A stretch of 64,000 nucleotides of DNA from Conoideocrella luteorostrata (Eukaryota > Ascomycota > Sordariomycetes > Hypocreales > Clavicipitaceae). The stretch lies in contig JASWJB010000042.1 of NCBI GenBank assembly GCA_032433595.1, positions 1-64,000 on the forward strand, in the 5' to 3' direction. The notes beneath the pieces were generated by a model that was not told the origin of the DNA, searched no databases, and saw nothing but the letters and a program-made list of their open reading frames with translations. Both the position numbers and the translations under genes were made by a program. Shown here in pieces: positions 12,026 through 23,875 of the stretch (its first letter is position 1; each line of letters begins with the position of its first letter).

Positions 12026-13459
12026 ATGGATGCTATTATACAGTCGATCCAGTCCATGGCTGGCTCAGCCGATGAGTTCGAGCGCAAGAAACTGATTGAT
12101 ACGCTACACAGCGTCATTCACTCCATCGAAGGACCACAAGAGTTTATGCAGCGGCTTCTTTACTCGGTAAGGAGCAGATTGGTGAAACAGCCGCCATTTT
12201 TCATGCATCTGATACCTTCTATATAGCACGTCAACATCTCTGTCGCACGAGTAGGGTGCGACTTGAAGCTGTACAACCACGTGGCAGATAGTCCCACGCC
12301 AGTCTCCGCGCAGTTTGTAGCTGAGAAGGCAGGGGCGGACCCTGAATTGGTCGGTAAGTCGTATCTATTGTCTGGACGCGACGCATTATTGACGATCGAG
12401 CCATCTCAGCTCGCTTGCTGCGGTATCTTGCTTCTATTGGGACGCTGGATGAGGCTGGCGCGGGGCTGTTCAAAGCCAACACCCAGACGAAAACCCTCGC
12501 TGATGATGCATGGCAGAGTGCCATAGTCCACAAGTACGGTTCTACGGTTCCGATTCGACTTTTCCCAACCCTACTCAAGGAGATTGACAGGACACTGACC
12601 ATTTATGTATAGCTTCGACACTGCGTGGCCATGTTACTTAGCCATGCCTGCATTTCTCAGAGAAACTGCCCACAGAGATGTTACAGATCCGAAGCACAGC
12701 CCCTTCAACAAGGCATTCGACACGAAAACGGACTTCTTCGAATGGCTGCCTCAGCAACCGTGGCTGTTTACCAACTTCAATACCTACATGACTGTCCAGC
12801 GCCAAGGCATGCCCACATGGTTAGACAAATACCCGTACAAAGACCGAACTCAAGGCATGCAGCCAAACCAAGTGTTTTTCGTCGATATCGGCGGCGGTAT
12901 GGGCCACCAGAGCGCTGCTCTACGGGACGCGCTCCCCAAAGACATGGCGCATAGAATCGTAGTACAGGACCAAGCTGCCGTGACTGCACAGTCCGTCAAG
13001 AAGCAAGGCGTTGAGAACATTGTCCATGATTTCTGGGAGCCGCAGCCAATCAAGGGGGCACGCATCTACTACATGCGCAACATCATCCACGACTGGTCCG
13101 ACGACAAGTCCTTGGACATTCTTCGCAATACGAAATCCGCAATGGGCCCCGACTCGCTGCTGCTGATTGACGACATGGTTCTTCCGAACGAAGGAGCCCA
13201 CTGGCAAGCCACGCAACTTGATATACACATGATGACGGTGTTGGGCTCTCGCGAGCGCTCGAAGGCGCAGTGGGAGACGCTCATTGCGCGGGCAGGCCTC
13301 CAGATCAACGCCATCCACGAGTACACTGAGAGCCTGGGCGATTCCATCATTGAATGCGTGCTTCCACCGGATTCAGGCAAGCCTTTCGACACTGTCGGTC
13401 GCGCCCTTCCACCTCTGATGGAGGGCCACGTTGAGTTGGTCAGGGCTATCGGAGAGTAA
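12026..13459 (+). CDS. SAM-dependent O-methyltransferase (COMT-like)
   Basis: Four-exon model join(12026..12166, 12227..12353, 12410..12533, 12613..13459), 412 aa, all introns GT-AG and in phase. The N-terminal part (DLKLYNHVADSPTPVSAQFV) matches the winged-helix dimerisation region of fungal plant-type O-methyltransferases. NFDTAWPCYLAMPAFL and a TWLDKYPY segment follow. The SAM motif I DIGGGMG is at about residues 222-228, and RNIIHDWSDD carries the catalytic-base His at about 290. LLLIDDMVLP follows as expected. The family methylates hydroxyls of small, usually secondary, metabolites in the cytosol. No polyketide synthase, NRPS, P450 or other tailoring enzyme lies nearby, so its substrate and pathway are open. 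Confidence 0.9.
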
Positions 13460-15490
13460 GGTGAATTTTGGTCTGGACATTGCACAGGGGGGGAACAGAA
13501 ACTACGACAAACCTGCACATCTTGCTGACCAACAGCCTCCATCAAAGCCAGGCCAGGAATTCTGCGGAACGGGCACAGCCCCGCAGTGGCATATTGCTGT
13601 CCTGACCAATGATCCATGAATACAGTGGCAGTGTCATGCAGTGACATGCAGTGTCACAGTGTGTGGGTTCGAGATGCAGAAAGAGGCCGCAGCTGGACCG
13701 CGATTGCAGCTGCCGAAACAGGGCCAAGATCAACCCTGCTGCCCCACCATTTTCGGTGACATACGAGTACGATTTGGGCATCTTCCGCACACCCATGTGA
13801 TGGATTAAATCTTGTTTTCCTTTATGTTTTTTTTTTTTTGTCGATTTCTCTAGTCACAGCAGATCTAGCGACTTCGCGTCTAGTTTTGATGGTCGTTGTT
13901 CAAGTGGTGATGATTGATTAAGGGGAAGGGGACATGGAACCGGGGTGATTTATTTCATTTCGTTTCATTTTTAATTGTCAATTACTATTTTTTTGAGGTT
14001 GGAGGTCGGGGAGGAGAGTCTGTAGCTACCTGTACTCCGTAGTAATGCGCACACTTTGTGGTACTACTAGCATGGCTTGTACACAAAGAGGTGTTTCGGA
14101 AACATGTCCTAACGCTAACTACTGCTCTGAGCAGGCATCCACTACGGGAGTAGTCAATTCTCTCTCTCCTTTATAATAGCAGTTAGTTAGTTCATTACCG
14201 CGCACACCTAATGAGGAGCATCCGGAATTGTCAGAGACCTGGACATCCATCCATGTTTGGCATCGCCGTATTGCCGCCGCTTGCCTGCGCCGTCGGCACA
14301 TCTGAGGAGATGCTGGACGTTACGATTTTTGGACCGCCTCAGCGAACTCTGCTGCCACCTGCTCCCCGGCTTCACTGTAGATCCACGACCGTCAACAGGA
14401 GCACTCTGTAGGCACCATTTAGGCCAGTTCCCATCCCGTCAACGCAGCCCATTAAGACAGAAACTATCGTACGCTGGCATATCCTTCTCTGTTGGCAGCC
14501 TAGCCGAGCCACATGCGCTCAATCAGTGCTATCTTTCGAGCAGGCGTAGAAATGGTGGACAGTATGCTTTGTTTCCTACAATTAGATTTGATTGTGCATG
14601 CAGGGTACAATGCACTCCGACCAAGTCCTCCCGTCCAGAACAAGGCCGAAATGACTTCCATAAAACGAAACATCAACTGTATCATTATGTATCGTGATTA
14701 TACTACTAAGGAGGAGGGGTTTTTATTTTTGTCAGTCGTGGACCCGTGTATACACTATCAGAGCACATTGACCAGCAGTTCAACAGATACATAGTATACT
14801 TTTAACTAAGTAGTTATAATAAAGTATTGTCTTAATCCTGTGTAGTCATTGACTAGGTATGTGTATCATGACATGGGTGTAATATGTCTAGTTGAGCCCG
14901 CTTGCAAAAAATGCTAGCTAGGTACAGAGCTGCGGCAGGGAGAATGCGACTGTAGAAATAGAGCGGACATAAAAGGAATTTCGCAAGTAAATTATCGCTC
15001 TCTTTTGCAATCAAGGACATCACTGTATCTCATCTTTCATGTTGGCTATCCAAGGGGTTTCGTGAATGTGAAAGAACAGTACTATAGACGTTCATCATCT
15101 GCTTCATCTGAACCTTTAAAAACACCAAATGTAGGCGACCATAATCCCAGAACCTCCCCATCCATGCTGACCTGACAGATTACCTCCTCTTTACGTCTGA
15201 ATCCTCTAAACTCCTACCTCCAGTACTATCGTCCACAATCAGAGAGAAACCAACCCATCTTTCGTAAATCGTCAGCAGACACAGTCTTCAGCATTATAGG
15301 ATGACCGCCCATTAGTTGAACAAAAGACACATCTCCAGGCTTAACGATATCAAGGCAAAACTCTTGTCGGGTTTCAGGAATCGACTTCTTAGCGGTTCGA
15401 TATTTGAACCCCAAAATCTCCTCCGGACATTGATCACGACACTGCTCAATTAACTCTGCCGGTATTCCAAGGTAGATCGGGCCGCAATGA
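13460..15490. other. Intergenic region downstream of the O-methyltransferase
   Basis: Mostly non-coding: T-rich runs near 13827-13840 and 13987-13995, and a TACTCCGTAGTA motif at 14033-14044. One minus-strand open frame, 15226-15567 (113 codons), has fairly protein-like composition (GIPAELIEQCRDQCPEEILGF) but no recognised family, and its 5' end overlaps the DUF6594 relic. I do not call it a gene. Confidence 0.45.
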
Positions 15491-16385
15491 TCGCCTCGTA
15501 TAGGGCGAAGCGCACCAGATGACGACTTTTTTATTCTTCGGCGTTTCAGCACCCTGAACACTCGCATAGCTCTGGCTCTTCAGGACGAAATCTCAGAGCT
15601 CGAGAACGAGCTTGACATGCTCGATGCGCGGCACAGCGATAAGAAAGTCAAAGCTGTGAGTAGTGGCACTTTCAGGGAAGACACGATGGAATGCCGTTTG
15701 GAAATCATATAAAGGCCCTAAGCAAGAAGCTGAAGCAATGTAGTTTGTGAATGTCTTTTGCATGGAATACAGGGCAATACCAGCTAATGATTGCAGACGA
15801 GTTTATTCTGCAGCAATCGACTCTACGAAAATACCCCGCCGCCCCTCGTCGGGATGTAAAGAGTATCAAGAATTGGCACTACAACCATGACTATCGAGCA
15901 ATAGCCGCCGAGGAACAAGGTACCTTGAGGACGACGAAGATCTCATATACGTTGCACCCAAAGAGAAGACCCCCCTGCGGCGCCTTCTTGACAGCTCTCT
16001 TCGATTACGAACGCCAGCCTTTGGGAAGTATAGCAAAGAAGAAGTCCCAGATTTCGATGCAAGCTACGTGACATATTACTCCGATAAGCGTATGGATCAA
16101 TTCTCCTCAGCTACCATCGTCGTTATTGGCATTGCGATGCTCATAACGCCTATCTGGGTGTTGCAGTCTCTCGAGAATTTTCGTTCCAAGGGTGACTCTT
16201 ATTACTGTCTCCATCTCTGTACGTCTCCTTGTCGTGTCTTTCGCTATGGCCACGAGGCCTTTCGAGGCGTTGGCTGCGACAGCAGGGTAAGTCCGACTCA
16301 TCATTCATTTCTAATAGTTACTCTGATGCTAAATAAGTCAAGATATGCGGTGGTTCTTATGGTGTTCCTTCAGCTGAACGTATGA
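15491..16385 (+). pseudogene. DUF6594 membrane-protein gene with frameshifts
   Basis: Pieces in order match the fungal DUF6594 family. FFILRRFSTLNTRIALALQD and ELENELDMLDARHSDKK are the N-terminal coiled coil, followed by a GTGAGT donor at 15656. Next come APRRDVKSIKNWHYNHD, the YYSDKRMDQF signature and a first membrane helix (ATIVVIGIAMLITPIWVL). RPFEALAATAG is then spliced over 16287-16342 to YAVVLMVFLQLNV, the last helix. The frame must shift near 15919 (after EEQ) and again near 16190 (after FRSK) to keep this order. An in-frame TGA lies at 15488-15490, so the usual N-terminus is missing or moved. Family members are predicted integral membrane proteins of unknown role. Two frameshifts plus 5' loss point to a pseudogene; sequencing error is the alternative. 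Confidence 0.75.
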
Positions 16386-17393
16386 GGTGTTTGCGTACAA
16401 CTTCGGATGTCGAGTTGAGCTGGTGTACGAGACCGAGACGATTTCTGTAGAATAAAATATCAACCACATTGTTGCATGGCATGATGCCGGTGCTGTGGAG
16501 AAGAGAAGTCGTCCTAAATGCCCTGTTAGAAGCTGCCGAGTGAAGGGAGCTGTGCCAGCTGCCAGCGTTCACTGACAAACTGCCAATACAGGGAAGTGGT
16601 CGGCGACACCGCCCAACATTTTCAGTGACACCCTTTTTTTTTTTGTCTTTCTTTGTTTTTGGCTATTTCTTTGACGGCGACCGATTTGGCGAGTTGCAAC
16701 CTGGTGCGGCTCTTTGTTAGAGCAAATCCGTGTATCCGAGCTTATCCTGCACGAGGCACAATGCCTCGCAACATAAACGGAATATTGCGGAGCTTCGGGA
16801 TCAACCTTATTTAGGAGAGGGGCTATCTGCCGGCTCCATGTTTCGAAATCTTCATCGCATTGCGCAAGCGCCGTTCATGAAACTCTCAGAGACTAAGTCG
16901 CTTATGGTAGCCGGCGAGATATGTTGTAGGAATGAAACCAGTATAAAACGGAACAGGTCAAAGATCAACAACTTGGGGACTGCGTGACCAGCCAACTGCC
17001 GAAAGCAGACGATGCGACTTGGGAAACGTCAGCGCTCTCCACCGAATGACATAGTATATTACGCTATATCATAACATTGATAATGTTAAGCATTATGGTA
17101 CGCCGTGTTTCATGTCCTAATCAACGTTTCCAAACTCCAATCGTTGCTATGCCCAAAAGACCGAAAACGCTAATGCCGAGTCTACAACAAAGGAAAATTC
17201 AGGTCGCCCCATGGGATATAACCGCCGCCAGTAACCGTTTCATGCGTTTCACAGTCCAAAGGAAAGGCAACGCCAAGTGTATGCATGCACATGTACAAGA
17301 CATGAACTTAAAAAAAATGAAAATGACTGAAAGAAGAAAAAAAAAAGGGAATGAAAGATGCCCCTTCCTCCCCGGTGCAATATAGTGTCGCCA
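16386..17393. other. Intergenic region
   Basis: About 1 kb without coding signal. It holds a T-run near 16627-16637 and an A-rich run near 17310-17347, the latter probably in the 3' flank of the PTH11-like gene on the minus strand. Confidence 0.5.
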
Positions 17394-18783
17394 TTAATGG
17401 GGGCTGTATTTGTCATCTCTCCGTGGTTGTAAGGAATCTGTCGTAGAATGCGTCGAGACGGCGTCGCTTCGTATTGGTGACATGGACAACTCGACTTGGT
17501 CGTCGTCTGGGGTCTTTGACAGATCTGTCACACGTCGAGACCTCGGTTCGCTGTTCGGGTAGGAGAAATCGGAGCCGTAGCGCCCATACCCGGTGGCATT
17601 GGCGGTGCTGACTTCGGGCTTGCCAAAGAAGTGATCGTACACGGGTTTGATAGGCGGCACACTGCCACAGACAATAATAACGAATAGCTCCAACCCAGAC
17701 CAGACGTAGAGATTGTAGGTTTCCCCTTTTGCGAGCGGCGAAGTCAGTAATGAGGAACTTCACCCGGCACGTTGGTGCCAAATAGATGCAAAGACAATAG
17801 GGCAGGATGGACAGTAAGTGACCTACATGTGATATCGGAGCGCTCATTCAGAGAAGTCAAGAACATAGTCTTGACGGAGGCAAAGACGGCAGCCGTGATG
17901 CCCAATCCCAGCAAAACGCACAGACCGAGTTTCTTCGTCAGGGTTAGGTCCAGGTTATACAGGAATGTGGCTGGCAGCAAGGCCAGGAACAGGTCGGTCA
18001 GGATGTTCCAGACTGGGACAAACCAGTCAGTACAGATACAGATATAGGCATCCAAGGGCATTCATCGCTCCAAGAAGACAGCATATCGGTGGGAGTTCGT
18101 TCATGGAGAGGGAGAGAGAGAGAGAAATGCATACCGGAAACGAAGATGGCAAAGTTTGTCTGGATCGAAGGAGGCCAGCACTTGGCCTCCCCTGTTTCCA
18201 CCAAGTGAGGATTCCAGAGAGCCGATGGCGGCGAGCACTGGGCAAACGTGAGCGCAACGTTGACGATACTAAAGACAAGTGCGGACACGACTGTGAAGCA
18301 GAGAGACCACTTGCGCCAGAAGGTGGTGGATCCGATGACACGATAGAGTAAGATGCCGACAGATAGCTTGCCGGTAGCGAAGCCCATGATAACAAAAGGT
18401 TGGCATATCCAGGTCCATTTCACAGCTTTAACGCGTTCCTGTGGTGTTAGGTAAAATAGATGGCGCAGGCCGCCGAGAGCAATGACCTTGGTCAAAATGG
18501 CCACGAAGAGAATGTAGTGTATCTGTCGAGGCATCAATTCCTGCATTTCCTTTCCCAGCCGTTTAATGGCCCCGTGTAAAAAAGACGCAAGGCGGTGACC
18601 TACCACGGTGATAAGCATCATCCAGTCATCCAAGCCGGTCCGTTTCCTCATATACCGTCCCAGAAAACGCAGAGCGATAATGACAATGCTCACGCCGGTT
18701 GTGACCCAAAAAAGGATCAATGCTCGCGGCCCGCGATCAACATCGCCGCCCACAGGGGCGATTTCAACATCCGGCGGCAACAT
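17394..18783 (-). CDS. PTH11/SAT4-type rhodopsin-domain membrane protein
   Basis: Four-exon minus-strand model complement(join(17394..17725, 17827..18012, 18135..18522, 18604..18783)), 361 aa, all junctions GT-AG and in phase. It matches the fungal rhodopsin-domain family (SAT4/PTH11-like) with seven predicted membrane helices. Helix 1 is LILFWVTTGVSIVIIALRF, then GRYMRKRTGLDDWMMLITV, the family's DDW signature. QPFVIMGFATGKLSVGILLYRV, VWNILTDLFLALLPA and TWETYNLYVWSGLELFV, then CGSVPPIKPV, also follow the family order. The polar Ser/Thr/Asp-rich tail is cytosolic. Relatives act at the plasma membrane as putative GPCR-like sensors in fungal development or host contact. The expected CFEM domain is absent. 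I chose the ATG at 18783 rather than an in-frame upstream one that adds a low-complexity Cys/Leu leader. Confidence 0.85.
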
Positions 18784-21700
18784 CAAAATCCGACAAAGTT
18801 TTTTCGCATTGGCAGCGAATTTGTGTGACAGGCAAGCAGTAGAGCAAGGCAAGGAAATGCAAAGCAAAGCAAAGCAAAGCACAGCTGGGCAGAGCAGAGC
18901 AAAGCGAAGAGTTCGGCAGATGCCACACAACGTCAAAGTCGAGACGAAAAGTCCAGTCTTGGTTGTCTATGCATGCTGATGACGCTGTATAATGGACAAT
19001 AAAAAATGGTGTTAAGAAAGCGACGAACTCGTTTTGCTCTCGAGAGGACATGAAAACGAAAACGGGCACGGGCAGTGATTCTGGCTGCACCAGTGATCGG
19101 CAATTCACTCCTGGCTTGGCAAGCCTAGAGCGGGGATCCCAAAAAAGACAGTGACATTGAAAACACACGCACGCAGAGTCACTGGCCACGTGCGCAGCAT
19201 AGTGTGCGGGTTTTTTTGCAGCCCCTCGACAGGGTATATTTAGCCGCCGCTGCAGAATGCATGGCAAGCGTGGGAAGTCGTCAGTTGCCAGGGCTCAGGA
19301 ACTGTTCCTCCGCCCAACCATGCCCTGTTGCGGGCCTAGACGGAGTACAATATGGGGTACCAGCACCATGATACTGGATGTGGGAGGCGTAAAATGCCAG
19401 GGCTCAGGGGTTGACGACCCGAGAGTTGATTGCCATCTGCAGCTCTAGTTTAGCAAGCCTCAACGCATTGCTATCATACTAGCTGCCCATTAGGCACGAT
19501 GGGAGATCGTCTTATCTCAATCGAGCGAATCTAAACCCTAACTAACAGCTGTCAACACCTGTACTTCACAAGGGATATGGGTCGCTCTCAGGTTTCTTCC
19601 CGCAGGCGATCAATAGCGCTATGTATCTTGTACAGATGCACCAGTGTCGGTGCCAAACACAGCCAACGAGCAACGGGAGAGTTGTATTTCGTGGCTGATG
19701 AAAAGGGACGGGCCTTCGTATGCTTCTGCTCCACACCAAAGCTTGCTGCCCCAACTAGCCAAATAACGCTCCATAACGTCCTAACGGGGATCCAAAGAGT
19801 CCTCCGTGTGCCTTGGCCTTGGTGGAGAACCAATCCCCGGTGATTTCCACAGATGGGCATTTGCTAGCAGTATACGGAGTAGCCCCTACATAGTTTACGC
19901 AGTAGCTCATCGAGGCACGCACATGGCGAACACAGCCGGCAATAACGGCGGCCGAGGCGGTGACTTGGTGACCGTGCTAATACTCAATTTTACCATGGTG
20001 GCTTTTATAGTGTTCTGGGCCGGACGGCTATCAACGTCCGTGCCAACAGGGGTATTCACAACACTCAGAGTTTCTTGCCTGATTGTTCAAATGCGTCACT
20101 TCGATAACTATGCGATTCAGCTGCTCTTTCTCGCGTCGCTGCGTGACGGGGGCAGGGCTACTCATACGAGTGAGGACGAAGAACTCTTGGGCAATGAACC
20201 ATGCACCAAAACGGCCGTCGGTAGCCAATGAGTTCCCTGCCTATCAGACCATGTGGTTCAGGAACGGAAACGGTTTCGACATCGCTTTGACTGTGGCAGT
20301 GTGGATGAGATCCAAGGCAGAATAGGGTCCAGATGCCGCTAGACTAATGACTTATAGTAAGCGGGAGAGCCATCTAACCAGCTGGAAACTCAGTCATCGT
20401 TGATGTCTTGCAGACTGATAAAGCAGCCCGCCCACGATAGTTCAGACGCTTGAGTGTCTAGACCATGTTGTGTCTTACACATCGCATCATCGCGCCACGT
20501 TATCGGGATACCCTTGATTGTGCCAGTGCGCAACGGAGTCCTCCGCAACCGTTGACGAGATTCTCAGCCCGCACAAAATGCGGGGGTTTGCATCGTACGC
20601 TGATTCACGCATCGTTGAAACTCAATCTGCAAGCACTACTGAAAGAGTGTGCCGTCAATTACCCTCTGCTGTGAGTCTAGGACGCCGCGCCAGCTGTGAA
20701 TTCATCAACGTTTGAAACACCGCTCTCAGACCCTCCCCCCAATCGGTTCTCTCGTCTATTGGAGTCATAGCTGTTGTTCTCCCTTTTTTGAGCTGAGGCG
20801 CTGTGTTGCGCGCGACGTTGCTATCGTCACTTCATTTTCGGGTTTCGAAGCGCCAGTCCTGTGAATGCCTTCGCTACGCACAACAATATATCAATCTTGG
20901 GGTTTGGCAAAGGTTATGAGCCGGCTCAAGCTGGCCATGGCTGAATCTTGGGTCGAGATCTTGTACGTTCAAGACCGCAATTGATTTCATGGCAAGACTC
21001 GCTTTGTAAAGATTTTATTAGCGTTTCATGGGTCGTTCTCTGTCTTAGACATGTCAAAGATCAGTCAGCTGGCAGACTTTGCGTCGTGAAGAAACGGTAA
21101 AGGGACGCAGGAGGTCGAGGTGTAATTTCTCCGACACCTCCGTTTTGGATCTAGCCAAGTAGTAGCATGGTTGTCTTACAGGCGCTGATGTTACCGGTGG
21201 TTGGATCCAGGGTACCCTAGATCTGGAGGACAAAGATGGACATGCTGCGCCTTTCCTGTGATTCTTGCACATAATCAATCTACTTCATCGGAGCAAGCTG
21301 ACATCGCCTATGATGAACGTATACTCCGCGTTCAATAAACCAGTCGTACACAGCGCCTGTGCGAGACAACCAGCAACCAATGGACGTCGTGCGTAGCCAA
21401 CCCACGGCGGAGAACGTCGAGGTATTGAAGCTGAAGCGGAAGAGTCGGACCTTGGACACATACTGATGCTCTAAATTAGCCTACGACGATTGGCCACTTG
21501 AACAGGAAGAGCCCAATAAGTATAAGTAGTAACTTATCATAGATCACGGAAGCTTGGAATGAGGTAATGGCTGCTGTCCGGTCTGTTGTCTCGCATCTCA
21601 TCCTCATCCTACGGAGTAGCGGCCACCAAACAACTAACTAAAGTGGAGCCGAGTCTGACAACAGCGCATGACGGCAGTCGATAGAGGACGAAGCACTCAT

Positions 21701-22066
21701 TGGAGGGGAAACGAACAGTGGAAGAATAAAGCTGCCTGGCGATGGCGCTAAACTGATTTGAGCTACGTGGCAAGTCCTAGCCAATACTGATGCCGATCCT
21801 ATGGAGGCTGACTGCCGGACGGTTATCTCAGTACAGAGATGCATCTTCCATCACCATCTTCGGATGACGAGCGCATTGCACCAAGAAAGCGGCATGTCTG
21901 ACGGCCCCCCAAGGACAGCATTACCATGTGAAATCAATTGCGCTGGCCAAATCGTCAACGCTGCTCAAGTTTCGACATTGCATGCCCCTCCCTGGAAGCA
22001 AAATCAAGGCCCGTTGAGCTTCTTCTTATTCCGCCACGCTCGTGCTACCTACAGACTCGGTTCCAG
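18784..22066. other. Long gene-free stretch
   Basis: About 3.3 kb. Near 18855-18885 is an AAAGC pentamer run that reads through as a Cys/Leu-rich leader on the minus strand. Dispersed TACGGAGTA-like motifs lie at about 19340-19349, 19873-19881 and 21610-21618. Short frames on both strands show no recognisable protein. The right end holds the promoter of the Zn2Cys6 gene. Confidence 0.5.
18861..18880. repeat. AAAGC pentanucleotide repeat
   Basis: Four tandem AAAGC units just upstream (minus-strand sense) of the PTH11-like gene. Translated on the minus strand they would give a Leu/Cys/Phe/Ala leader, which is why I start that gene at 18783 instead of the upstream ATG. Confidence 0.8.
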
Positions 22067-23875
22067 ATGGTCGGCGTTCCGGGACGATCGAAGGGCTGCA
22101 ACACTTGCCGTAGGCGCAAGAAGGGAGTAAGATCCACCATGCCCTTTGGCAGTTTGCCGCTTTTTTTCGTTCACCGTTTGACGTGAGCACGCTGACCTTT
22201 CCAAGTGCGACAGAGAAAGTCCAGTCTGCGGACAGTGCCGAACTGCCGGACTAGTCTGTGGGGGATACCAACGAGAACTCGTTTGGCGTAATGCGACACA
22301 GGAACAAATCAATGCTGCCTCCTCAGCAGCCGACAAACGCCGCATGATACAGTTATACAACAGCAAATCTCACACATCCCCCACAGTCACTCTACATCCC
22401 TCGTTTGCAAGAACTGCCAGGGAAGCTCAGTATTTTGGTCTATATTGCTCAACATACCTCCCCAAAGGTCGACGAGCCATCCCTTTAGAGTCGACACGGT
22501 CTACACCAAGAAGTTGGATCGTACTCTTGGATAAGCTTTACTCAACCGACGATGTCTTGAAACACGTGGTATTGGCTTTGAGTACCTCCATGCTCGCAGT
22601 GGAAAGTGGTGATGCCCACCTCAAGGTGAAGGGGCTCCAGACTTATACGAATAGTGTGCGACAGATGGCTATGGCAATTCGAGACACTAAGAGAGCCAAT
22701 TCCGATGCCGTGATAGCCGCTGTCAAACTTGCTGTTTGTTATGAGGTAAGCAGGAGCTGGCACAAAAACAAAAGTGACCGGAGGTTTGTTAACTGTTGCT
22801 CCCTTCAACAGATCCTCTTCGGGCTAGACGGTGACCAGTACGAGCAAATGGGCCGCATCTCGCAGATTGTAGGATGGTATGGCCATGTTGACGGCCAGCT
22901 AGCCCTATTCCAGCAGCGAGGTCCTGAGGCCTTGGTCTCTGGACCCGGACATCGGCTCTTTGTCGGCGGCAGGCTGGACTTGGTGAGTTGGTTTAGCATT
23001 TCGTCGAATTGGCCACGTCGTGTACTCACATACTGTAACAGGTTCTCGTATCAATTTCGAGAAGGAAAAGGTCACCGCTTAGTGCATCCCGCTGGATGAC
23101 ACAGCCGTGGGAGCTGATCCCCAAAAGCAAGATGGACGAAATAGTTGACATACTGATTGAGATTACGGGGCATATCGAAGATCTCGACATATTGAGAGCC
23201 CATGCTGGTGACGTGGCGACGGCCGACGAGCTTCGCGACACATTGGTCTACCGGTGCATGCAAACTTATCGGACATTAGTCGCATGGACCGAGACGGTTG
23301 GCGATGCCCTGTATGCGTTCGATCCCAATGTCGTTGGGCTGCCTCTCCCAACACCTTCTACAGATGAAGATTACGAGCTTCTGCATCTTAGCATCGTGTA
23401 TTGGATAACAAGCCTATTTCTGTACTCAACCTGGGAGTTTGCTCTGCAGCAAAACATACAACCTAGCTACCTGACAACTGGGGTGTCTTGTATCGACAGC
23501 CCGCCCCATCTCGACTCGCCACAGTCAGATACCCAAATTTCCGATACGTCATCCATCAACTACGCACGTCGAATTGCTTGGAGCATCCATTTGTTCTTCG
23601 CCCCGGGCACCGGCGCATGGGGAGCCAATGCAGCTCTTCTCCCGTTAGGCTTTGCTCTACGATTTCTTATGGTGAAGGAGTCTGGCTCTCCATTTAGCGA
23701 AGAACGAAAGCTACTTGTGTCGTGTTTCAAGAAGCCATTCATGGGGACGTTTGTGGGACGATTCCTCCGGAACTTTCAGGAGGAAGAGTCGCACCCAGAC
23801 CTGAGGAACATACCAGGCATACAGGGCATGGAGATGAGGGCTAGGAGTTGGTGGCTCAAGGGCTACGGTACGTAG
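22067..23875 (+). CDS. Zn2Cys6 transcription factor
   Basis: Four-exon model join(22067..22126, 22206..22745, 22812..22982, 23042..23875), 534 aa. The zinc cluster opens the protein, with Cys at residues 11, 14, 21, 28, 31 and 38 (pattern C-x2-C-x6-C-x6-C-x2-C-x6-C). The first intron falls between Gly20 and Cys21, a common place for an intron in this domain. The long helical remainder (THPSFARTAREAQYF-like, AVKLAVCYE, LHLSIVYWITSLFLYSTWEF, ARRIAWSIHLFFAPGTGAWG) has the look of the Fungal_trans_2 regulatory domain. These are nuclear activators or repressors binding CGG half-sites. No target pathway gene is adjacent; the O-methyltransferase is 9 kb away. The coding frame is intact from ATG to stop. 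Confidence 0.88.

Noticed and set aside
18784..18936. In-frame extension of the PTH11-like protein to an ATG at 18936
   Set aside because: The extra residues come from AAAGC-type simple repeats and are Cys/Leu-rich without resemblance to the family; the ATG at 18783 fits better.
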